Source: Jaminaea rosea
Lineage: Eukaryota; Basidiomycota; Exobasidiomycetes; Microstromatales
Assembly (NCBI RefSeq): GCF_003144245.1
Contig: NW_020289975.1
Location: 1,569,496-1,633,495 of the forward strand
DNA length: 64,000 nucleotides
Direction of reading: 5' to 3'
Part shown: in pieces, positions 43,114 through 52,011 of the stretch
Numbering within the stretch: the stretch's first letter is position 1
Layout of the letters: each line of letters opens with the position of its first letter
Notes under the pieces: model-generated
What the model saw: only the letters and a program-made list of their open reading frames with translations
The model's database searches: none
Told to the model about the DNA's origin: nothing
Program-made: the position numbers and the translations under genes

Positions 43114-43863
43114 ATGTCGCTCGCAAGAACATTCAGACTCATCAGGGAGGGTGGCGTGAGTATTGCGTGTGGCTATAGAGGCCGTGAGAGCTATACGACC
43201 CGCTACTGGTCCGCGCATACGGTCCCGCCGGCGATGTCTTTCAGCAGCCACCCGCTCCCAATCCTTGTCCCACCCACGACCTTCAATACTAACACCCGCC
43301 TCATCCCTCCTCTCCCGCAGCTTGGTCGCTACTGGCGCAACATGCAGTCTCTTGGAGACGCAAAGGCGGGCACATACATGGGCACGGACCGAGCGGGCAA
43401 CAAGTACTACGAGGACCTCAACGAGATCCCCGGTCGTCATCGATGGGTCGAGTACGCGCAGAACAATGAGGTCAACGCATCCCAGATCGACCCAGCGTGG
43501 CACGGCTGGCTTCATCACACCCACAAGATGCCCCCGGAGCAGAACCCGAATATGGGCAGGCCGACTTGGGAGTCGGTGAGTCGCGCGCCATTAGAGGCAG
43601 TGATGCCGAGCTAGCCTGTTGTCGGGGTGGTAAGCAGTCGCTGACCCCCCACCGCCCTCCTTTGCGCATCGCAGCCTATCCAAGAGAACAAGACGGGTAC
43701 TCGCGCCATGTTCAAGACGTACAGCACCACCAGGCCGAAGATCGTGAGTAGCCGAACTCCCTCCTGCGTGACAGCGGCGAGACCAATCACTCCTAACCTC
43801 GAGCATCGCCCTTCGCCACGACAGAACCAATGGGAGCCGTCTGTCACGCCGCGTGGCCAGTAG
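43114..43863 (+). CDS. complex I accessory subunit NDUFA12 (B17.2)
   Basis: Join 43114..43155, 43321..43575, 43675..43743, 43825..43863; 134 residues. Accessory subunit of mitochondrial NADH:ubiquinone oxidoreductase, on the matrix arm. The core is YWRNMQSLGDAKAG...GTDRAGNKYYEDLNEIPGRHRWVEY, the hallmark of NDUFA12 rather than the assembly factor NDUFAF2, then DPAWHGWLHH and, across the later introns, ENKTGTRAMFKTYSTTRPK and NQWEP. Introns of 165, 99 and 81 nt are all phase 0. The first intron is a multiple of three with no stop, so the unspliced frame is open; the splice is preferred because the resulting protein lacks the 55 foreign residues and follows family spacing from IREGG to LGRYW. 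Confidence 0.93.
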
Positions 43864-44194
43864 AGGATGAGGGAAGGGTGATCCGCCTCTTTGTATGCAC
43901 ATAGGTCCAGTACCAAATGGATCAGACTTGATACAACCCAAGCAAGGCAGCTGCCATCGCGAACCGTTGCAATGGGGCTGACCACTGACCCATGGCGGAG
44001 AGGATCGCGAGTGGCAAGCTGAAGCGATGGACAGCAGAGGTGTGGGCAGATAGATATCCGCATGTCAAGCAGCCGCGACGATGAGCAAGCAGTCAGGAAG
44101 GCGGACAGCGGGGGACATCATTACATTAATCGAAATTCCGAATAGCACCCGAGATATGGAGGAGGCTGAGCAACTAACAGGAGACCGCACACAC
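43864..44194. other. intergenic, convergent 3' flanks
   Basis: About 330 bp between the stops of NDUFA12 and the thiolase. No gene was recognised. Confidence 0.5.
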
Positions 44195-45793
44195 TTAGAG
44201 CTTGGACTCGGGCACCGAAGGCGGCAAGTAGTCGGAGAAGTGCTTGGAGCGCACTTTGTCAAGCTCCTCCTGCGTCATCCTCCTCTCCTCCCTTGCAAAG
44301 TCGTACCCGAAGCGATCTTTGCAGTGCGACCCCTCCTTGTAGAAGGGTGCCTTCTTGAGCACAGTGACGACGCACGACCCACCCAGACCAATGTTGTGAG
44401 TGAGGGCGTGCTTGACGTCCTTGACCTGCAGGTCACCAGCCTCGTTACGCAGCTGAAGAGCCATGTAAGCGATCATGCCGATTCCAGTCGCTCCGAGCGG
44501 GTGGCCCTTAGACTCAAGTCCACCAGAAGGGTTGACCACCCACTTGCCGCCGTAGGTGTTGTCGCCGTTCTCGACAATCTTGTGCGCCTCACCCTCGGCG
44601 CAGAGACCAAGCGCAGGGTAGGTGACAAGCTCATTAGGCGCAAAGCAGTCGTGCAGCTCGATGACCTGGACGTCCTTTGCCGTGATACCGGCCTGCTGGT
44701 ATGCCTTCTGCGCAGCACGACGGCTCATGTCGGCGCCCGCGAGTTCGATGCGCGACTTGTCCTCATACAGCTTGACAGAGTCCGTTGCAATGCCCAGCCC
44801 GGCGAGCTCAATAGCCCTGTCCTCAAGCTTGTGCGCCTTGACGAACTCCTCGCTGCACACAATGGCAGCCGCACCACCGTCAGAGGTGGGCGAGCACATG
44901 GGCAGCGTAACCTCACGCGTGATCTTGCGAGCCTTTGCTACGTCGGCTGAGCTGGGGGAGATGCGGAACTGGGCATAAGGGTTCTTGACTGAGTGCTTGT
45001 GGTTCTTCGCCGAGATTGCGGCAATGTGGTCCCAGGTGGCGCCGTACTTTTCGCAGTACTCTTGGCCTGCGGCGCCGAAGATGCGGGCAGCAAAGGGACC
45101 GAAGTCGTCCACCTCGTACTCCTTGTCGCCCTCGATCTCAAAGAGCTGCGTCATGGTGCCCTCCATGGGTTGCGCACGGTCATCCCAGGCAGAGCCGAGG
45201 GAGCCGGCAGCCATCTTCTCGAAGCCGAGGGCAAGGGCGCATTCGGCCTGTCCAGACTGAATGGCGTTGGCAGCAAAGGCGAAAGCGGAGGATCCGGTCG
45301 AGCAGTTGTTGTTGACGTTAACTGCGGGTGCGAGGGCAAAGGGAAGTCAGTTGAGAAGGTTTCGCGTGAGACGAGTGCTGAGGAGCTACAACTCACCAAT
45401 GGGAATACCGGTCATCCCGAGCTGGTAGAGAGCTCGCTGCCCGCACGTTGAGTCACCGTAGCAGTAGCCCTGACAAGAGATGTGGAGAGAAAGGTCAGCC
45501 TCGCTGCTTGCAGGTTGACCCTCGCCACTGCGTACTCACGACAGCTGCGGTCTCGACCTGGTCGTAGGTGAGACCAGCGTCAATGAGGGCCTTGACTGAC
45601 GCCTCGAGGCCTAGCTCAGGGTAGTCGCTGTAGGGACGGACGAAAAGACCAAGGGAATGAGGATTCCGTGAGCTCTCCTGGCTGAGCATCACGGTGGAAC
45701 CAATGGCTGCGCAACTCACCGCTCGCCACGAGGCTTGTCAAACTTGGTCATGCCAACGCCGACAACATAGGCTTTCCTAGGAGTGTAAGGCAT
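44195..45793 (-). CDS. peroxisomal SCP-x-type 3-ketoacyl-CoA thiolase
   Basis: Complement of join 44195..45321, 45397..45469, 45540..45627, 45720..45793; 453 residues. Catalyses thiolytic cleavage of (often branched) 3-oxoacyl-CoA. All active-site parts are visible: nucleophile Cys85 in NVNNNCSTGSSA, the HDCFAPNE motif, the GGLESKGHPLGATG histidine loop and the second cysteine in GLGGSCVVT. The C-terminus ends ESKL, a canonical type-1 peroxisome signal (SKL). Exon 1 gives YVVGVGMTKFDKPRGER; the four exons are joined by introns of 92, 70 and 75 nt, all restoring family sequence. Unlike animal SCP-x it has no SCP2 sterol-carrier domain attached, as usual in fungi. Together with the ACBP-domain gene next door it suggests a peroxisomal fatty-acid theme, which may be chance. 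Confidence 0.93.
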
Positions 45794-46218
45794 GCTGGGC
45801 TCGGGTAAGAGAAGAGTCTGACGGTAACGAAAGGTTGGAAGAGAAAGATAGATCAAGAGTCAAGGAACGTCGAAGCGCAGCATCCTCGGCCTCGTCTTCA
45901 AATATGCGGTCCTCGCTCTCTATCCGTCGGTCTCAATCGCCGGGTCTCATTCCCCACACTCCTCGAGCCGGAGGAGCGAGCTTTCAATCGAGCGAGCTTC
46001 ATCAGCCGGCGCGGCAGGACCCTGCATGAGGTGTCGTCGCGTGGCGTGGACGACGCCGAGCTCGAGGCCGAGCTTCGTACGGAGAGCGGGAAAAAGGTCC
46101 GATGACATCGAGGAAGCATGTGAGGAACAGAACACTTGAATATTGACACTGCAGGGACGGCTGGACTGATCTTCGCCCATTCAGCGCAATATCAGCTCCT
46201 CTCATTGAACCCGCCGGC
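45794..46218. other. intergenic region between thiolase start and ACBP-gene stop
   Basis: 425 bp of upstream sequence for the thiolase. No oleate-response-like element was identified with confidence. Nothing else recognised. Confidence 0.4.
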
Positions 46219-47973
46219 CTAGCGCACAGTCGAGCCTCCCGCCTCATTACCCGCCCCTGCCCCCCTCCCCGCTCCGCCATCTCCTCCCTCACCAGTGATC
46301 CCGTTCGCTACCCCGGCAACAGCAGCCGCAGCAGCCGATGCACCCACTATGACCGCTCGTTCAGCCGCACCTGCCCTGTTGCGCCCCAGAACCCTTCTTG
46401 CCAAGTTGAGCAGGACGAGCGGGTCGCCTCGACCAGTAATGCGCTTGACGCCAAAGAGGAGGATGGTGATCAGGATGCCAAGTGATGTCAGATCGAGTGC
46501 GAGACGGATTGCGAGGTTGACTACCGCGAGGAGTAGCGCGAGCGGGGCACGGATGAATGAAGTACCGCGACGACTGCCGCCGGAAGAGGATTGATGGAAG
46601 CTGGGTGTCGCCCCAGCTGCTGTTCCGCCCATGCCCAAGAGTGAGGCCAGGTCATGGAAAGCATTGACAACAGCTCGATACGCCGAGACAAGGTGACCAT
46701 TCGACGATGCAGCAGTGCCACCTCGTCTCGCCGCTGCACCTCCCGTGTCCTCCACCCTGTTGAGCCGCTCGTGCAATCCTGCAAGGGATGCCTGTATGGA
46801 CTGCAAAGCTGTGTCGATCTCGCGATTGTTGGCTGCTGGTGGTGGTCCAGCTCTTCCGCCAGGATTTGATCGACCGCCGATGGAGGATGGCGCACGTGCG
46901 TCACTTCCGCGGTGATAGTAGTGGTGCTCGACTGGTGCTGGCGGCTGGGGCCGCGAGGATGGGGCAATGGCAGAGTAGAGATTCGCCCCTGCCCCTCCTT
47001 GACCGCCGGCGTTGGACTCTGAGCGAGGAGGGCCAGGGTAGCGAGGCTGACTGGCTGCGTACTGGCCTTGCACGGAGCCACTTCGTACGAGGGGGCCGCG
47101 TTGAGGGCCAGGGCCAGGTGGGGCCATCTGGCCGGGTGGCGGAGCCCTGCCACTGCCGGAAGCCGTAGGGCGCCCGTACACGCCTCCTGTGGTCGAGCCG
47201 CGCATCGATGACGACGTAGGCAGCGGCGCTGGTCTTTCTCTGTACTCATCTTCTTCCTCCGAATCGACGTCTGAACCGACTGAGCCTCGTCTCTGTGGTG
47301 TTGAGCTGCCAGTGCTAATTCCAGCCCTTCCGCCATGAGCCGCCTGTACCGAAGCACCTTCGACCGATGAAGGCTGAGACCATCGCTGTTGAGGGTTGAG
47401 GCCACGCCTTGGCTGCTGGGGTTGAGCTTTGCGCAGCGAGGCGAGTCCGTCATCTGCCTCATCCTGCGATGTCCTTGTGTTGCGGTGTCGGAGCGGCGCT
47501 GGGGCTGAAGAAGTCTCTGAGGACGTGTCCTCTGTATCAAGTGCGCCTGCGAAGAGAGCATCTGTCGTCAGGTCCTCGTCGTGTCGTTGATCTGCTGCGC
47601 GCGTCCACTCACCTCGCATGACTCTCTCTGCCACATCACCCGAGAATGCCTCCAGCTCCTCAATAAGCTCTATAGCCTGAGGCCTATCCCCAAATTTGCG
47701 CAGCGTCCTCATCATGCTCTCCACGTACAGCTGCTTGGCGTCTAGCGGATTCATGCCTGACCTCTGCGCCCATGCGTCCCACTTTGCTCTTCCCAGCATG
47801 TCCAGCATTCCCGGTCTCTTGGATGTGACATCGCCTTCTGTAGCCTGCTTGTATAGTGAGTAGAGAGCCAGCTTCTCCTCATACGATGTCTGAATGGGCC
47901 CGCTCTTGGGTAGTGACTGGACGATATCCACGGTGCGATCGAAGAGGGCGTCGATCACGTCGGCGCTCGACAT
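46219..47973 (-). CDS. acyl-CoA-binding-domain membrane protein (ACBD5/Atg37-like)
   Basis: Complement of join 46219..47546, 47613..47973; 562 residues. The N-terminal ACBP domain (about 1-100) has VQSLPKSGPIQTSYEEKLALYSLYKQATEGD and GMLDMLGRAKWDAWAQRSGM, the acyl-CoA pocket signature. A long Ser/Gly/Pro-rich disordered region follows, then a short coiled coil (EIDTALQSIQASLAGLHERL) and two hydrophobic stretches near the C-terminus (LALLLAVVNLAIRLALDL and LGILITILLFGV), with a basic loop and an Ala-rich hydrophobic tail. ACBP plus C-terminal membrane anchor is the architecture of ACBD5/Atg37, which sits on peroxisomes. The 66-nt intron (GTGAGT...TTCGCAG, CTGAC branch) is in frame and stop-free; splicing gives MRG|ALDTED and is preferred because all signals are strong. 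Confidence 0.86.
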   Translation of the reverse strand: MSSADVIDALFDRTVDIVQSLPKSGPIQTSYEEKLALYSLYKQATEGDVTSKRPGMLDMLGRAKWDAWAQRSGMNPLDAKQLYVESMMRTLRKFGDRPQAIELIEELEAFSGDVAERVMRGEWTRAADQRHDEDLTTDALFAGALDTEDTSSETSSAPAPLRHRNTRTSQDEADDGLASLRKAQPQQPRRGLNPQQRWSQPSSVEGASVQAAHGGRAGISTGSSTPQRRGSVGSDVDSEEEDEYRERPAPLPTSSSMRGSTTGGVYGRPTASGSGRAPPPGQMAPPGPGPQRGPLVRSGSVQGQYAASQPRYPGPPRSESNAGGQGGAGANLYSAIAPSSRPQPPAPVEHHYYHRGSDARAPSSIGGRSNPGGRAGPPPAANNREIDTALQSIQASLAGLHERLNRVEDTGGAAARRGGTAASSNGHLVSAYRAVVNAFHDLASLLGMGGTAAGATPSFHQSSSGGSRRGTSFIRAPLALLLAVVNLAIRLALDLTSLGILITILLFGVKRITGRGDPLVLLNLARRVLGRNRAGAAERAVIVGASAAAAAVAGVANGITGEGGDGGAGRGAGAGNEAGGSTVR

Positions 47974-48736
47974 GGCGGCGCCGGGAGTTGATCGAGAGGG
48001 CGAAGGAGACTTGACGAGCCGAGGAGCGATGCAAAGAGAGTGGTACGAGGCACGTATCAGCACCTCAGAAGGCTGAAGGCGATGCAGTGATGGAAGTTGT
48101 GTAGGATGGAGGTGAGGAAAGATGAAGCTAAGCGCGGGTCAACCAAGTCAGTCCGCTTCCCCGCGTCGAGCGTCGAAGCGGACCGGCTTCGATGATGTCG
48201 CCATGAGCCGAGCCGCTGAGCGCCGTTTCACGAACAGCACTCACTCCGCCGTGCCACATTTCAGCAAGGGCTACGATATTGAGAACGATATGATCATGAA
48301 TCGAAGAAGTCTCCTTCGTAAACATTCGCATTCACTGGGATCGTTGGCTCCATCCGCAGACCTGGCGGACCTTGACCATGCACGCTTGCCGGCGGCCTCA
48401 ATTTTTTGCAGACCCATCGCCCAGCACCGAGGGGCCTTTGCCCACTTGACTCGAGCTGGCGACCGCTCAGAAGCATGCATTCTCTCGGCCCTGTGGATAG
48501 CATCTGATGTCTGCACATAGACGATTGAGCAAGACTGTGGCTGTGAGCTCTCTTCACGTGGAGAGCGCAGCATCTCGTCGGCCGTCCGTGCACAGCCACG
48601 ACTGAATCAACGATGAAGCCCCTTTCCGCCCTCACCGCCTTTCTTGCTTTCCTTGATCCTCGATCAACGTCTCCATCGCCTAGTCCTAGCATCACCATTC
48701 CTCTAGCAACGCTTTTTCCTCCCTCACGCAGTAGCA
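47974..48736. promoter_or_regulatory. divergent region between ACBP gene and PMP3
   Basis: 763 bp holding both promoters. An upstream ATG at 48613 opens a frame that overlaps the PMP3 start in another frame; if it is in the transcript it could act as an upstream frame. No other site was recognised. Confidence 0.4.
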
Positions 48737-49169
48737 ATGGCCAAAGCAACGTGAGTGCCAGGCCTTCACGCAGTCGAGAAGCAGTACCTCACCGCCCCCT
48801 TCGATTTTTCGCCTTGACGCCGCAGGTCGTCCAACTCGGACGTCCTCCTCTACTTTCTCAGCAGTGAGTTTGCTTCCAACACACCCATAGATCGCACGCC
48901 TAAGTCATGCTGAGCTTCCTTCTGACCCTCTCGACCGCCCAGTCTTTGTCCCTCCGGCCCCCGTTGGCATCAAGAAGGGGTGCGGCGCCGACATCCTGAT
49001 CAACATCTGCCTCTGCTTCCTCGGGTGAGTGGATGCCGCGGGGCTGTGCTGCTTTTGAATCGCGCTCATCATGGCAGCTCTTTCCTCCGCTTACAGGTGG
49101 CTGCCTGCGGTCATCCATGCCCTCTGGATCGTGAGCAAGAACCCTGACATGCCTGTGCAACGCTACTGA
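48737..49169 (+). CDS. PMP3: plasma-membrane proteolipid PMP3 (UPF0057)
   Basis: Join 48737..48750, 48826..48863, 48943..49024, 49097..49169; 68 residues. PMP3 proteins are tiny two-helix plasma-membrane proteins that influence membrane potential and salt tolerance. The spliced product has LLYFLSIFVPPAPVGIKKGCG, then ADILINICLCFLGWLPAVIHALWIV and ends PVQRY, which is the family pattern: first helix ending VPP, the GC..D.LINI loop, second helix LGWLPG.IHA.WI. Introns of 75, 79 and 72 nt; the third splits the Gly of LGW. Each exon is too short to be seen as a long frame, yet all joins restore the signature, so the model is firm. Confidence 0.94.
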
Positions 49170-49485
49170 GGGATCCGATTCGGTCGTGGCGGGACAAAGG
49201 CAATATACCATATCGACCTTCCTCTGCTCTCCTCTTGCCATGCTCTGACGCTCTCGCAATGCATTCGTCGATTTCGCTTTCCATCGAGTTCACCTCGTCG
49301 CTCTTCCAGTATACTGTATCCACTTCGCTGCGAGATGAGCTTTGAGATCGCTCACGAGGCGCGCTCGGCGTGTTGGCCCGTGTGTCGTCCGTCTCACCGT
49401 TGTCCGAGGGATCGCATTGCATCTATCCTCTCCACCAATCACTTTCCGGCATTCAACCCATACACGTCAAGCCATCTGACATATT
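49170..49485. other. intergenic region before VFA1
   Basis: 316 bp between two plus-strand genes. No element recognised. Confidence 0.4.
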
Positions 49486-50355
49486 ATGAGTGGGCCTCCG
49501 CCACCGCTACCACCTTACCCACCTGGAATGCCGCGGCCCTCTGGAACGACACCGGCTGGCCCACTTCCCGCACCTCCGGCCTCCTTCGCAGCACAGCCTC
49601 CACCGCCGCCTCTCGCACCTCCTGCGCTTGCGTCACATACAACTTCATCAGCCACCCCTGCTCCTGCGCACACCGCTCCACGAGCCGCTGGACCACCGCC
49701 TCCTCGTCTCACGAATCACTACATCCGGCGCTTGGTCGCTGAGCCAGGCAAAGCCTGCTTCGTCTGCTCTCGTCCGACACCAGTCGTCCTCGTGTCTACG
49801 ACGGCGGGAGCAGACGACTTCTTCTACGCCTGCAGGTCGCACCTCAGCGACCGTCATTTCGCAACTCTCACTGCTGGACCAGGTAGTAGCGGTAGTGCTG
49901 CCGCTATCAACACCGCATCTGATGCGGGACGCCTGCCGGACAAGGTGAGCAAGGAGGAGATCGACAAGATCAAGAAGGAGTACGAGGAGAAGCAAAAGGC
50001 CAAGGAGGCAAAGAAGAAGGAGGAAGGAGACAAAGCGGAAGGCAAGGACAAGGACAAGGACAAGGATCAGAAGGACGACAAGTCTCAGCAGGGCTGGCTG
50101 TCCTACCTTGCAACATCTCTCAAGGATGCGACCATATCCTCCCCATCTTCCCAGACGACAGAAGCCGATAGACTCGTCTCGGCTCGCACAGCATCGGCAT
50201 CGGTGGAACCATCGTCGTCACAGTCGCAGCCAAAGGGTCACGAGTACTACACCCTTCACCGCTCCTTCTACGCGATGCGGGTGGATCTCAACGACAGGAA
50301 GCAAGCGACGAGGAGGGCAAAGGAGCTGAACTTCCCCAGCGTTCCCAGGGCTTGA
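49486..50355 (+). CDS. VFA1: Vps4-associated protein 1 (Vfa1)
   Basis: Intronless, 289 residues. Vfa1 binds the ESCRT ATPase Vps4 and regulates its activity at endosomes. The N-terminal 75 residues are Pro/Ala-rich. The Zn-binding-type domain follows: YIRRLVAEPGKACFVCSRPTP...FFYACRSHLSDRHFA, with Cys-x2-Cys and Cys-x2-His pairs spaced as in the family. A helical, Lys/Glu-rich stretch (KEEIDKIKKEYEEKQKAKEAKKKEEG) precedes the C-terminal block HEYYTLHRSFYAMRVDLNDRK, the second conserved element of Vfa1. The Pro-rich N-terminal extension is longer than in yeast (203 residues). Assignment rests on both conserved blocks together. Confidence 0.83.
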   Translation: MSGPPPPLPPYPPGMPRPSGTTPAGPLPAPPASFAAQPPPPPLAPPALASHTTSSATPAPAHTAPRAAGPPPPRLTNHYIRRLVAEPGKACFVCSRPTPVVLVSTTAGADDFFYACRSHLSDRHFATLTAGPGSSGSAAAINTASDAGRLPDKVSKEEIDKIKKEYEEKQKAKEAKKKEEGDKAEGKDKDKDKDQKDDKSQQGWLSYLATSLKDATISSPSSQTTEADRLVSARTASASVEPSSSQSQPKGHEYYTLHRSFYAMRVDLNDRKQATRRAKELNFPSVPRA

Positions 50356-50962
50356 GGGCACGCACAATCACGGCTTTCCGGGTTGCTGCGACAGCGCAGC
50401 ATGGGAAGAGAGCCGCTGAATTCGAGCGATACGCTCGGCACCCCCCTAACCAGCCGCGACCCATCTCGGGCCGACTTTACCATCCACTACCGTCCCGCCG
50501 ACTCCGTCGCAACGTACAGGGCAACATGGTCGAATCGACTTGCCCAGGCCCAGCTTTGCTCCCGCGGACTTGCATCGCTCAGCTGTCGATGGCAATGAAG
50601 CAAAAGAGCCAGGCCATCAGGGTCGGCGGCAGTGCACCCCCCTTTGTTGCAAAAGCGCAGAGACAGTGGGATAAGTCGATCTCGCCGGATCCCTCCAAGT
50701 CGGCCAGAGGATAAGGTGGAGAGCAAAGCTGGCCTCGCTCAGCATCGCCCGAGTTTCCTTCTCCCCGTACCACCACTATTTCAACGCCTTGTCCACTGAG
50801 AGACACTTTCTCACCACCAAGCCCATTCGGCATCCATCCACGGCCAAATAAAACCAGCCCAGCGCTCTACGTCGTGCGTTGGACATCAAGTGAGCAGACA
50901 GAATGCCATTGCACGTGCACACCACTGATGCTGATCCGCTGCTTTCGCCACACAGCAGCACC
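50356..50962. other. intergenic region
   Basis: 607 bp between VFA1 and the small membrane protein gene. No coding region was recognised; the only frames are short and random-looking. Confidence 0.45.
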
Positions 50963-51402
50963 ATGCTCCTCTTTGGCGGCTTAAAGATCACCACAGCCTT
51001 CCAGGCTTTCGCCTGCATGGCGAGCCTCTTCTTCCTCGTCACCGTCACGATGACGACAATTGCATCCGTGAGTACCACCACCTCTCACCTACCATCTACG
51101 CATCCCTTTTTTTCTCACGCCTCTACCCACACGTGTAGGCCAGTCCCGTCACCGAAGGCGATGTCTCCCTGGTGGACAAGGACGTCACCGACACCAAGCC
51201 TGAGAGCATGGACATCTTGCCCATCGGCAACAATCATCGCTGGGGGTCGGGTGACCCTTGGGTGAGCATCGGGTCCGTCAAGGCCGGGAGCTCCGTCGCT
51301 GCAGGTGGCGACGGACATGGTGGCAAAAGGGGGCACCTCGGTAGGAAGGCGACCGTCAGGAGGTTGAAAGTGAATGAGGAAGTCAACCAGGATCAAAGCT
51401 GA
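50963..51402 (+). CDS. small single-pass membrane or secreted protein, function unknown
   Basis: Join 50963..51067, 51139..51402; 122 residues. Not recognised. The first exon encodes MLLFGGLKITTAFQAFACM followed by SLFFLVTVTMTTIAS, a single hydrophobic segment that could be a signal peptide or signal anchor. The 71-nt intron (GTGAGT...GTGTAG, phase 0) leads to a polar domain with an acidic start (EGDVSLVDKDVTDTKPES), a NNHRWGSGDPWVSIG segment and a basic end (KRGHLGRKATVRRLK). No repeats or cysteine pattern typical of effectors are present. The splice keeps one frame and removes an early stop. Moderate confidence that it is a real gene. Confidence 0.52.
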
Positions 51403-52011
51403 GACTGCTAAGAGATCGAAGGTCCGACGGACATCCAAGCGCGGACGCGAATACACGCTGCGAGCCAAATGTACACGGCTCGCAGATGCTGCTCTGGTCC
51501 CCCTACCCTTTCGTGTTACCACGCTTATCAAACGTGTAACACTCTTTTGTACACCTACGGCGCTCCCTTCTCCACCCTACTTCCCACAAACACGCGCCTC
51601 AACCCCACTCCACTACTACTTCTCCCACCTCAGCAACGCCCCCAGGCTGTTCTGGTGGGCTCTATACCTACCCTGCGACCCTGCGCGCTTTTCCCATGCC
51701 CCTCATGATCGCCATAGCGTAAGATGTCACGAGATAATACAAGCGAATAACGACATTAATCCTGTCCCATGCGGCGCGACCCTTAACGCCACGGAGAGAT
51801 CGAAGATGCATCTACTCTGCCAGGGTCAGCGGTACGCTTTGCGGTCGAGATCGATCGTCAGAGGGGGGCGCTCAGGTTATGCGAGGCAAGCCTATCGTTG
51901 ATGCTGATGGGGATAGAGTACACAGAGAAAGAGACACAGGGCTCGAGAAAGACGGGACACAAAGCGAAGCCAGAGAAAGAGCAGCAGAAGGATTGGAGCG
52001 AGTTATCGCGC
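51403..52011. other. intergenic, convergent 3' flanks
   Basis: 609 bp between the stops of the small membrane protein and NOP56. Pyrimidine-rich patches near 51570-51640. Nothing recognised as a gene. Confidence 0.5.
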
